Assembly: GCA_003427395.1 (NCBI GenBank)
Contig: BFEA01000319.1
Span: forward strand, 921,082-949,569
Direction of reading: 5' to 3'
Source of the DNA: Chara braunii
Taxonomy: Eukaryota > Streptophyta > Charophyceae > Charales > Characeae
DNA length: 28,488 nucleotides
The notes below the pieces were generated by a model. The model saw only the letters and a list, made by a program, of their open reading frames with translations. It did not search any database and had not been told where the DNA came from. Within the stretch, counting starts at the first letter, position 1. Every line of letters begins with the position of its first letter. The translations under genes were made by a program, and so were the position numbers. Below, piece by piece: positions 1-9,200 of the stretch.

Positions 1-3
1 GAG

Positions 4-60
4 GCTGCTTATGCATGCGCATGGCTTGGCAGGTGCCTGGGTTCAAACCCTAGAAGCAGC
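4..60 (+). tRNA. tRNA-like fragment lacking a normal D/anticodon region
   Basis: Seen: a perfect 7-bp acceptor-like stem, GCTGCTT (4-10) with AAGCAGC (54-60). Directly inside it is a perfect T arm: stem CTGGG (37-41), loop TTCAAAC (42-48), stem CCTAG (49-53, one G-T pair). Only 26 nt (11-36) lie between the acceptor 5' strand and the T arm, against about 40 in a normal tRNA, so a full D arm plus anticodon arm cannot fit. It could be a tRNA pseudogene, a SINE head with a deletion, or an unusual armless tRNA-like fold. The window starts 3 bases upstream, so left context is missing. Confidence 0.45.
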
Positions 61-581
61 ATTTGCATCCCGGATCTTGATAATATAAATCTGAGAGCAG
101 GGCGGGGCGGCCCGGGGCGGGGCAGCGTGGGTGCGTGGCGCGCGCGCGCGTGTGTCGGTCTTGGCCTTGGAGCTCTCCTGTTGCAGCACCTTTTTTCGTT
201 GTTTTTCCCGCTTTTTTGCCCAAAAACGTCCCAAAAACAGCAGAAAACCCGACTGTCGGGTCTTGCTGTATTTCCCTGCTGTGCGGTGTGGTGGGTGGGG
301 GCGGGGACCGTTCCTGCTCTGATACCAATGCAGCGGACCCACCAGGTGTGGTGTTCCGCTAGTGACAGAGATGGAGATGGAGGAAGAAGGGGGAGCAAGA
401 TGGCACAACGCAGCTCCCCACGCAAGACTCCAACGCACGTACTCCAAAATGTGCAAGTGAGGAATGAGACTGAAAACAGACAATGGCTGGGGTATATCCC
501 AGCGGACTGACGGGACTGGACTGGCTGGTACCGACAGAGGTACCGGCCTGGACTGGCCTACCCCGAATATAACACAGGCCT
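61..581. other. GC-rich stretch without a recognised gene
   Basis: No protein here resembles a known family; the overlapping ORFs on both strands are short, proline/arginine rich and incompatible with each other. Visible structure: GC-rich run at 98-160, a short hairpin ACCCGA-ctg-TCGGGT (247-261), and at the right edge the left arm of an 11-bp inverted repeat (577-587 with 605-615). Confidence 0.5.
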
Positions 582-2348
582 GTGAGAACAGGCCAAGGGG
601 CTGGTCTCACAGGCCAACCCGAGGTCCGCTACACCTACCGTAGAATCAGGTACGTAGCAGCCAGGTTCCTGTGGAAACCTGCGGCGTCGGACTTCCAGGG
701 GTATATCAGCAAGCTGGCCTGGGAGACGGTATGCTTCCCCAGGGATGAAGGGGGCCTGGGAATTCTGGACCCCATCCAACAGAACGATGCCTTACTGGCT
801 AAGTGGCCAATACAGGCCATGTTCGATACAGAAGACAAAGAATGGAAGGCCCTTGCAGTGTTCATCCTGATGGAGGAATGAGAGCTAGTCCAACCATCCC
901 ATGTCAGTTTGTGTTTTTTCATCAAGTCCTACTGCAATAGACAAGTTAAATCAAAGATTTGGAAGAACATATTAGTTGCCTGGAACAAGGTAAGACCGGG
1001 CCGGATAGAGGAACCTTCCTCTAGGTCTCAGATACTTATTGAGATCCTGTTTGAAAACGACAAGATCAAAAATCCAGAAGGAAAACCGTTCATGGCAGAT
1101 TCCTGCCCTGGTGCCTTCGGCAGACCTTGGATTGAGAAAGGTCTCATCCAGATCAGAGACATATGGGACCAGCAGACGGGGGACTGGATTTCCTTGGAAG
1201 CATTAAGGGCAAAAGCCCCGAGAATACACAGTCTGGACCGGAACTTCAGCAAGATTAAGAGCGCTATCCCCCAGCATTGGGTAACAACACTCAAACCCAA
1301 CTCAGACTGGGCACCTGGGACATGGCTGAGGGATCCAATAGACAATAATTTCCTCAGGAAGATCCCGGGGCCAGATCTGAGATCAGGCACCGAGGCTCAA
1401 AAATGGACCACCCCCTCCGGGGGGCATGTAGAAGGTCCCCTCACTTTCAGGGAGGAGGGGGCGATCTCCCCTACCCCGGACTGGGAGGAAGTAAGGGTTT
1501 TGGAAAATCATTCCGCCAGATCGCCAAAGGGTACTCTGCTCCCGTGGGAAGTAACCTCTCTGAGAGTGGAACCTCTCATACAGGGATGGCCACACATACC
1601 ACTATTACCCATAAATGGAAAAGAACACTCAGCGGTCCCTATCCTTAACTACAGGCCAAAGACAGGGGTGAAATGCGTGAGGGCTATTAAAAAGAAAAAA
1701 ACACTGGCAAGGCTAAAGAAAAAAGCAGCAGCATTACAGGTAGCCATTCCAAAAGACAAGGATCTGTTTAAGTTCTGGAAAGGGCTGAAACGACTTCCCT
1801 CACAAAGAAACGCAGCCTTGATGTGGCTGCAGTCCATGAAGGTTACAACAACGGCTGTCTGGCTGAGAGAACGGGGTCTCCCAATCCCGGACACATGCGT
1901 CAGATGTAACTGGGCCTGGGAATCGGCCTCCCACCTCTGGTTGTTCTGCCCCAAGTCATCGGAGATATGGGAATGGTGGAAGGACAGATGGAGGATCCTG
2001 GGAGAAAAGGATACTGAATGGTCTGACAACTTCATCTTACAAGGCATAGTGGAACATGAAGACCCAGTAACAAGTGGGAGGAACTACATTCTGTCCACAT
2101 GCAGGGGGATAATCATGGAAGCCATATGGTGGGCACGTAACGACCTCATCTTCAAAGGAGAAACCAGGGCCAGAAATCACGTATGTAACAGAATCCTTTC
2201 TGAACTCAGGACTACGGTTTTGTCGGACTGGAGATACAAAAATTTCATTTGGTTTGGCAAGACTTGGGCTCACAATGGATGCTTCGCTGCAATGAGTGCA
2301 GACGGCGATATGACATTAGCCAACTGGCTAAAGACTACCAGTTCTTAA
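582..2348 (+). pseudogene. LINE ORF2 C-terminal fragment (lineage C), zinc-finger region
   Basis: Seen: one reading frame with a single TGA (879-881). It starts in the RT thumb/connection region: an FLW motif, then AWETVCFPRDEGGLGILDP (about 710-770), matching the same region of the LINE at 24.4-24.6 kb. Near the C-terminus is a zinc finger C-x2-C (1896-1907), His (1932-1934), Cys (1947-1949), inside a stretch typical of the RT-associated zinc-binding region of LINE ORF2 proteins. The endonuclease and RT palm are absent, so this is a 5'-truncated copy, as target-primed insertion usually makes; homology starts near 625. The C-terminus ends WLKTTSS and lacks the DPSIPLRP/DPFPP tail of the other LINE copies here, so it is a different lineage. 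After the single TGA the frame stays open for 489 codons, which suggests a fairly young insertion. Confidence 0.85.
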
Positions 2349-2587
2349 TTATTGTGATTTCCTTTCTGTTTTAATTCAGTTGTTTGTTTTCCAATTATTA
2401 GTCCAGTTGCAACTTTTATTCTTAAGTGAAGGTAGTTTTTAAGGGACGCTGGACCCGGTTTCCAGCAGAGCCTAAGCTGGGTATTGGCCCCAGTTTTTCC
2501 TCCGGGTTGTCATGTGGAGGTTTTCCCGGCCTCCCACTCTTCTTTTGGAATTAAAAGCTATCCTTCAAAAAAAAAAAAAAAAAAAAA
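2349..2587 (+). mobile_element. 3' tail of LINE C with hairpin and poly-A
   Basis: Non-coding, AT-rich up to 2442, then GGGACGCTGGACCCGG at 2443 opening a perfect 6-bp hairpin (2448-2466), then about 100 nt to a 21-A tail (2567-2587). Either the hairpin belongs to the LINE 3' UTR, or a short SINE beginning at GGGACGC inserted in the LINE tail. No certain target duplication was found. Confidence 0.6.
2448..2466 (+). other. Conserved tail hairpin, copy a
   Basis: Perfect 6-bp stem GCTGGA/TCCAGC, loop CCCGGTT. About 100 nt before a poly-A run. Confidence 0.8.
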
Positions 2588-2800
2588 GAAAGTTCTTCTC
2601 AGTCAATCCCCTGTATTTCAGGGTAATCAATGCTGGCAGGACTCCCCTACATGGTTTTTCCTGATATTCTCGGATTACAATCTGTACATGGGACGCTGGA
2701 CCCGTTTTCCAGCAGGTGATGCTCCCCACCAATAGGTGGAGCCTCTCCCCGGGTGGTAGTGGTGTCTGCTCTTATCAACACTCTCCCACACACCAGACAC
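2588..2800 (+). mobile_element. SINE-like sequence with hairpin, no poly-A retained
   Basis: Contains CAATCAATGCTGGCAGG (ends 2640), found twice more at 27804-27820 and 27841-27857, and in the same order a hairpin at 2695-2713. After the hairpin the text CCCCACCAATAGGTGGAGCC and CTGCTCTTATCA recurs after the hairpins at 4428 and 27921. It is therefore the same family as those two, but its A-tail is missing. Confidence 0.65.
2695..2713 (+). other. Conserved tail hairpin, copy b
   Basis: Perfect 6-bp stem, loop CCCGTTT. Confidence 0.8.
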
Positions 2801-2867
2801 AATCTACTCACACACACACTCACACCCCTGTTGGCTGACGACCCTACTGATACCGACAAGGGGGTTC

Positions 2868-2945
2868 AAGCTGACTATCTCAGCTGGTTGGCACCACGCG
2901 TACGGCAGGCTGCCATGGGGGTTGATCCCAAACGTCCTGAATGGC
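2868..2945 (+). repeat. tRNA-derived (SINE-like) sequence
   Basis: An A-box-like CTATCTCAGCTGGTTGGCA (2874-2892) is followed about 35 nt later by a B-box/T-arm-like GGGGGTTGATCCC (2917-2929). Spacing fits an RNA polymerase III tRNA-type promoter. No acceptor stem closes, so this is more likely a tRNA-derived SINE head or pseudogene than a working tRNA. Confidence 0.4.
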
Positions 2946-3918
2946 ACTTGCATGCCTAACCAACTTGAGCTAGGCCACTGGATAGAATGTGCTGGTTGAA
3001 TTCTTCTCAGCACCATCTTCCCTTGAACCAAAAAAAGGGGAAAAAAAGGCCATGCCTGGATTGCGATACAACGTGGCTTTGACGTCTGAACGCCATGATT
3101 CCCCAAATGGGGTCCGGCTTTCAGACAAGGATGCTTCACAGATCTGGCTCATACCCTGACCCTCCTTTTCTTTTTCAAAAAGCAAAAGAAGAAAGGGAAC
3201 ATTTTAGGTGGTGCTCCGGAGTTTAGAGATGACGATGCAAACAAACACTGGTCGCTCCAAAATTTAAATCCCCCGATTCTCCGGATGGCTAAGGGCATGA
3301 TGACAATTTTTTCAGACAAGGATTTTTGTGGACGCATCTGACTGTAAGTACAGCCAGATGCCGTCGGGGAAAGTGGCAGTTGTGAGTATGCTCGGACGTG
3401 TTCAAACTCGCACTACAGTTGATTCACCCCCTCCAAATGGTTACATAACGGGTTATATTTCTTCGCAGATTAGTAAATTACTGCAACACAACAGTGACAT
3501 CATCCATTCACCAACAACATAACACCTAACAAAACTGCACATGGATACGTGTACCTACGTAAGTGCCTATGAAGGTGACCAGATGCCTTCTCTGCGGGGT
3601 TATATGGTCGAAATGCAGGTCGATGTCAAATACTCAAGAGGCCGACACGTGATCTTGCTTATGAAATATTAAGGCCCAATTCGAGACCCCCCCTGATCCG
3701 GCGCACGTCCTGTCCTGGCTTCTCTGTTGCGCAACTGATTTCAAGGGCTTCCCTGCACTACTCACCGAATGTACATAAATAATGGAGCGTGCATCCTCTG
3801 CTAAAATGTCGAAAAATGCACCTGCCAAGCTGCCATGTCTTTTCTCTTTTTGGGTCTGGCCACTCACCAAACCCGAAAATAGGCGGTGGGGATAGCCACT
3901 CGCCATAACCTGGAAATA
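2946..3918. other. No recognised gene; one strong hairpin
   Basis: No coding similarity on either strand. The clear structure is a hairpin at 3334-3361: GCATCTG (3334-3340) with CAGATGC (3355-3361), then one A/C mismatch, then CTGT/ACAG closing a four-base loop. CACTC(A/G)CC motifs near 3863 and 3896 resemble motifs in the TIR elements to the right. Confidence 0.5.
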
Positions 3919-4311
3919 GGGCCTCGCCACACCACTCTTGAAAACATATTTTCAAGATTCTCTGCACCACCACACAGCCTCTTGAAGGTGTTAGCCTAAA
4001 AATTCCTTCACCAGGTGTCAGAAAAGGGTTTCAAGAGTTCCTCTTGAAATCCCGAAATCCCCAACCTGCAAAACTCAAGGTTTCAAGCGTTCTCAGCTGA
4101 GCACTCAAAGGACCCTCAATTTTCAAGAGGTGTCGGGCACACTACTGAATAACTCCCGGAAATCGGGGCATCTCCAAGAAATATGAAGTTTTTCTACGAG
4201 AACACAGCAATTAGGACCAGGCGAGTAAATGGAAGGAGGTCTCCATTGGTGCCCCCCAGTGGCTCCTTCCATTTTCCTGAGTCTGGCAGTATGACAGAGG
4301 AAGGTCTGGAT

Positions 4312-4330
4312 GCTGGCCCTGGTTTCCAGC
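4312..4330 (+). other. Conserved tail hairpin, copy d
   Basis: GCTGG/CCAGC, 5 bp, loop CCCTGGTTT with the last pair lost. First of two hairpins in the retroposon 4150-4670. Confidence 0.6.
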
Positions 4331-4427
4331 AACAGGGTCCTTCCCGGGCTGTCGCATAACCTTGTTTTTCCAAATCTCCTCTTTTGTGGGCCTATGTTCT
4401 TCTAATGCAAAGATGTATCAATGGGAC

Positions 4428-4446
4428 GCTGGACCCGGTTTCCAGC
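4428..4446 (+). other. Conserved tail hairpin, copy c
   Basis: Perfect 6-bp stem, loop CCCGGTT; followed after about 90 nt by an A-run. Confidence 0.8.
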
Positions 4447-4627
4447 AGGTGTTGCTCCTCACCAATAGATGGAGCCTCCCCGAAGGTGCTTTAGTGTCTG
4501 CTCTTATCAGCACCCCTAGCAGCCGCTCGGGTTAAAAAAAAAAAAAAAAAGAAAAAAAAGAAAAGAAGGCACAAGTATGGGTTGGTAATATCCTGCCAGT
4601 GGGCCCTCTGCCCTAGTTTCTTTGGCN

Positions 4628-4671
<44 letters not shown>

Positions 4672-4850
4672 ACTACTGAACAAAAAGCAAAAACATATTT
4701 GCATCTTCTATGCATCATGACCATGAGAGCTGCACTTTCAAGAGTGCTGTGTGGCCAAGGGCCAAAAACTCTTGAAAGTGCAACTCTTGAAAACGCCTGA
4801 CAGCACTTGAGACCTTTCGGCGTTTCAAGAGTGGTGTGGCGAGGCCCATA

Positions 4851-5276
4851 GGTGGTGAGCTCTCCCCACCGCTGAAAGGTCACCAACCAGCAACCATCCC
4901 TACTCGTCAAAAGAATCCAATCGCCACTCTCGGTTCGACACACTGATGATTTGGGGATGGGAAAACCACCCTCGCTAACAAATCAACGGGTCTGCGCGGG
5001 TCTCAACCTCGCCAATTTGATGGGTGTCGAAAAGGACGTAGCTCAGTTGGTATACCATGGACTGTTGAAATACAGACTCAAGTACGAATCCACATATTAT
5101 GATATGAACAGATCAAAATCATTCTGAATTCGAAAAAAATCATTCAGAATTCGAAAAAGAAAAGGAAGCAAAAGGACCTACCGAAAACCAAAGTTGCAGG
5201 CAGGGAGGACAGAGGGTTCTGTGAGCACTCACCAAACCCGGTTTCACCACTTCAAACAAAACTTCAGACAAAAATG
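4851..5276. other. No gene; degenerate tRNA-like piece and short direct repeat
   Basis: At 5037-5095 an A-box-like GTAGCTCAGTTGG is followed about 35 nt later by TACGAATCC, a B-box-like match; arms pair poorly, so a tRNA-derived relic is likely. At 5121-5156 a block of about 18 nt containing ATCATTC(T/A)GAATTCGAAAA is repeated directly in tandem. Nothing else is recognisable. Confidence 0.4.
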
Positions 5277-5398
5277 GGGCCTCACTCCACCACTCTCAAC
5301 ATGTGCAAAACGAGACTGAATCTTCCACTAGAACATGGAAAGATACACCACCATGATTTTTGTCTTTTGTGCATGTCGAGAGTAGTGCAGCGAGGCCC
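5277..5398. mobile_element. TIR element 2 (122-bp MITE-like)
   Basis: Seen: inverted ends at 5277-5303 and 5372-5398 match at 23 of 27 positions and begin GGGCCTC. Both ends are flanked by ATG (5274-5276 and 5399-5401), a candidate 3-bp target duplication. Ends resemble those of TIR element 1 (GGGCCTC..C.C.ACCACTC). No coding capacity. Confidence 0.6.
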
Positions 5399-5435
5399 AT
5401 GAAAATTGAATTGGAGAGCGGTGCACTGAGACACA

Positions 5436-5466
5436 CCACTCACCAAAACAGCAGTTTGGTGAGTGG
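5436..5466. repeat. 12-bp perfect inverted repeat
   Basis: CCACTCACCAAA (5436-5447) and TTTGGTGAGTGG (5455-5466) with a 7-nt loop. At 5469-5503 a sequence ending GAGTGGTGCGGCAAGGCCCC looks like another right TIR of the GGGCC family, so this may be the middle of a fourth, more decayed TIR element (about 5424-5503). Confidence 0.6.
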
Positions 5467-5542
5467 GTCCTTTCACTTTTGGCGAGTGGTGCGGCAAGGC
5501 CCCAAGTCACCATCACCGTGGAAAGCTTCTGACGCTGGCTAA

Positions 5543-6001
5543 GGGCGTCGTTAGACACTCCTTGGGGACGCAATTTGGTCGCTAAAGTTGTGGTTACACC
5601 GCGTCCTAAAAAAACAAATTCCTCGAAAAAATGGGAAAACGCTTTAAGGACGAATCCTTGGGGAATTAGGATTCCCCGGCCATTTCGTCCTCGGCTCCAA
5701 GGGACCCTCGTGAAGTCCCTTGGAGCCAAGGATCCGTGTTTCACGGAGAGGAGAGGTCACACACATAGAGAGACGTTACAACGATCGAATCCAGATCATG
5801 GCGGCACCCTATTGGCTGAAAGCCTGATGCACAACTGTTTTTCTTTTCTTTTTCATTTTTTTCCCACGAAAACCCTCCAAGGACGAATCTCTAAGCCGAC
5901 GCTCCAAGGATGAGTCGAACGATGATGCCGAAAGCGCTAAAGTTTTCCAAGGGTTTCGTCCTTGGGCCCGAGGACACTCTGAGGAGTGTCTAACGAGGCC
6001 C
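5543..6001. mobile_element. TIR element 3 (459-bp MITE) with TAA target duplication
   Basis: Seen: inverted ends of 20 bp at 5543-5562 and 5982-6001 match at 19 positions and read GGGC(G/C)TCGTTAGACACTCC. Both ends are flanked by TAA (5540-5542 and 6002-6004). A 3-bp TWA duplication with GGGCC-like ends is known for PIF/Harbinger (Tourist-type) MITEs, so that class is inferred. Inside are subterminal AAGGACGAA motifs in both directions (about 5647, 5684, 5879, 5955) and strong hairpins: a 13-bp perfect stem (5693-5705 with 5715-5727) and GGGGAAT/ATTCCCC near 5660-5677. No protein is encoded, so it would need a transposase from elsewhere. Confidence 0.75.
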
Positions 6002-6286
6002 TAAGGATGAGCAACCTTTTTTCTTGTGCTCTCGAAGCAAGCACTGAGGGCAAAGAAATGGGAAAAAAAACAAAAGACTTGAAAAGAGAGAGATACCAGT
6101 GGCAGCCTTTTTTTTTTTTTTTACCTTGACCATGAACCATGAGAACAGATGATCGCGTTGAACCTTGTGCCTCTTCACCCTAACCAGGGCGCCTGAAATA
6201 CATGTCCTCCTAGCACTTGACCATACCCCTTTGTATTATAAGCATAGACAGAACATCCAAAACCAAAGGATACCAGGCCTAAACAC

Positions 6287-9200
6287 TCATTCATACCCAT
6301 ACCACGATCTAGGAACCAAATATAGATTTGATGGAGGAAAAGGATCAAGGAAGTCCATCAGAGGCCTTAATGGTATAGCAGGGTCAACTTCAATCTAGTC
6401 ATTGAAGATCAGGCAGTAACTCCTTTGAAACCCATCCTGCTCATTGTCTTGTGCTCCCTCTCATTTCACCTCCCCTAACCCCCTCTCCCTGGTCCCACCC
6501 AAACCAGCTTCAATTAAATAACTTAATATGTTGCAAGAGTTCTTTTTTCAATGCTAGATATTGTATTTTTTCCTTTATAATTTCCCATTTGGTAGTAATT
6601 TTTGTTTGAATATGTTGCTTAAAAGTTTTAGTAAATTCCAAGTCATCCAAGCACGCACCCTCCATTTCATAGGTACACCTTCGTGTCCATATTGCTCAAA
6701 TGATTGTTCTCCTTCCAACGGTAAATAAGTTTAATGGAAAATCATCTCCTTGATCGGGATTCCAGGTTTCCAAGAGCAGTGCCTTCCAATCCCAGGGCCA
6801 GGGGACGTTCCCAATTGATTCCAAATCCTGTCCCGCCAACGCCATAGCCAAACTGATCCCGGACATTGGAGAAAAATGTGCTATAATGTTTCCGATATTA
6901 GCTTAGAAGGGAAGGCTGATTTACAAAACTTACACCAAGGATGAACTATTCTTTTTTGTTCTAGCAAAGTTCTATCGATAATCCAGTAACGGTGGGCAAT
7001 TTTCCACTGCAAAGATGTTACCTACACTGGTCGAGATTTAATGGAGTGAAACCACTTAATTGATTGCAACTCTTCTTTGCTTACATTTAGATGTTTCATC
7101 CATCGGGCTTTTATTCGGTCCTTTATGTTTACCTTACGACGAAACATCCTATAAGTAGATTAAACTGATAGTGGGTGAAGCGACCTAGAGTAGGAGCGCC
7201 CCCTTCCACCTGAACTAGACCAGGTCCAGTTTACCAGGTCAAAAGGTAAGTGAGAAATGAATGTGTCTGGTTTAAAGGCTAGCCATTTATCTTTAATCTT
7301 TAAAACCCTGATCCAAAATAGTTGGTCCACCTTTAACCGCCCAGTGTACTCTTGTGACCTAGGCTTAAGGAATCCATTTGCTTCCAAATCAAGAATAGAC
7401 AGGAGGACGTCCCCTTTATTGAAGGCCTCAATTATATTCCCCACTATCCCTGGTTGTGCCATGATAGTCACCCAATCGTTGGAGAAGAGCTTAGCCCCTT
7501 TCCGAAGAATTCTGATCCATTCTAAGGGGATTATATCAATTATCTGTTTCAGGGCTTCCTTTTGATGATGACAGTATCGCAGGCGCTCCTGGAGGACCGA
7601 AGGATCAATCTAGTCTCTATTCTCGCTACTCCAAATATCTCTAATGCGTATAATTTCTTTCTTAATTCACTCTTTTTATGACGAGTCTATGCAGTTAAGA
7701 GTACAACCATGAGAGTCTCTTATAAATGTGTTGTTAAATAATGGTTGTTGACATACCTCTTTCCATCTCTCAAGGACTACCTTATCAGGTAGGGGAATTT
7801 CCTCCAGGTTTTCATTAAAGTGATCAAATAAGGGTCCTTAGAAAGATCTCTCCTGACTACTTGGCGGTCAGAGAGATCCACCTGATGTAGAACCCCTTGG
7901 AAGAGATCATGATCGATTTTCTAGCCATATGAGGGGGTTCACCTCCTCCGGGGTGGATGGTGCTAACCTCCCGATTTGTTCACAAGCCCAATGACTCCAA
8001 GCGGTCAGAGAATTAAATATGAGGTGTTTTAGCCATTGAATAGAAAGAGTCATAACTTGGGTAACAGGATCAGTAATGCCAAATTGGATTACAGATAATC
8101 ATGCCACTCTACTAATAACATTTTCACATTCATGATTTCCTCGGTATAAGAAGATCGTTGATTGTCGTTTAAATACCTTAATGGTAGCTTTATCCAAGAC
8201 TCATATTGCAGATTTGTACCAGATAGAAGTTAAGACCACGTTATTAATTGCTACCATTCTACCCAATATCCAAGTGTGTTTGTCCTTTCACAACTCTAAT
8301 TTTAACTGAGCTTGTTGCATAATCCCAACATTGTTGGATATTGGTTTGCCTAATGCCGAGATGAAAATCCCCAAGGCTCTGACTGACATCTCAGGTGGAA
8401 GTCATTTAATCTGAGGTTGTTCTGGGGTCTTACTCCTTGGTAGTGAATCCACCACCCCAGTGTTTTATTTCCTCAGTTTACCCTCATATTATAAAGTTTT
8501 ACAAAACAAATTCATGATTCGTCTAATTGCCCCTAAATTTTTTCCTGTTAGGCGTCAACCATAAGAAAGTGGTCATTTGCGAACAAAGAGCAAGCCGGGA
8601 TGACATCCTATGGAATGAAAGAGACTTGAATACGTTTAATATCTCTATGTTGTCGAAGGTTAACTGCCAGACATTACATAATAATTACAAAAAGGAGCGG
8701 AGCAATTGGTTCACCCTGTCTCACCGATCTCTGAAACAAAATAGGAGGTGTCACATTCTCATTAATCATTACTCTTGTGGTTGCATTCTTATGCAAGATT
8801 TTAACCCATCTTTTAAAGTTTGGACTGAAATTCAATTTCTCTGGCATTTATCAAGGAAGAACCAATCAACATGATCATATGTTTTTTTAAAATCAATAAA
8901 TATAAATGCAACATTATGTTTGGATTGACGAGAGAGTTTAACTAATTCATTAATAAGAAAAATATTATCCTAGATATTCCTTCCTTTAATAAACTCAGTT
9001 TGGGAGGGGTGAATTATGTCAGTTACGAACTTATTCAAACGGTTAGTTAAAACCTTTGAGATGAGTTTATATACTACGGTAAGGAGTGTGATAGACCAAT
9101 AATTTTGAATACTACATTTGTCATTTTTTTTATACAATAAGGTTAAGATACACTACCCCACGATTTATCTCATCTGTCCAGCTGCCCAAACTGCATGATA

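Larger units (their letters stand above)
4150..4670 (+). mobile_element. SINE-like retroposon with 10-bp target duplication
   Basis: Seen: CACTACTGAA at 4140-4149 is repeated exactly at 4671-4680, directly after a run of 43 A (4628-4670, with one undetermined base at 4627). This is the mark of a poly-A retroposon inserted into TIR element 1. Inside are two members of the hairpin family (4312-4330 and 4428-4446), the CCACCAATAGGTGG-type block after the second one, and an internal 17-A run (4534-4550). The internal A-run followed by 76 nt and a second A-run suggests either two joined units or a transduced 3' flank. No protein is encoded. Confidence 0.75.
3919..4847. mobile_element. TIR element 1 (MITE-like), split by a retroposon
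   Basis: Seen: perfect 25-bp terminal inverted repeats at 3919-3943 and 4823-4847, beginning GGGCCTCGCCACACCACTC. Both ends are flanked by ATA (3916-3918 and 4848-4850), a candidate 3-bp target duplication. Without the 531 bp belonging to the nested retroposon and its extra target copy, the element is about 398 bp and has no coding capacity. Inside are many copies of CTCTTGAAA in both directions, giving nested hairpins: 3937-3956 (8 bp), 4731-4745 with 4768-4782 (15 bp), and 4783-4797 with 4819-4832. Non-autonomous DNA transposon is the simplest reading. A PIF/Harbinger link is inferred only from 3-bp duplications and GGGCC-type ends; ATA is not the usual TWA target. Confidence 0.65.

Noticed and set aside
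2835-2868. CTGACGA followed by a CCCT/AGGG stem, hammerhead-like
   Set aside because: The required GAA core after stem II is absent (GGTTC instead).
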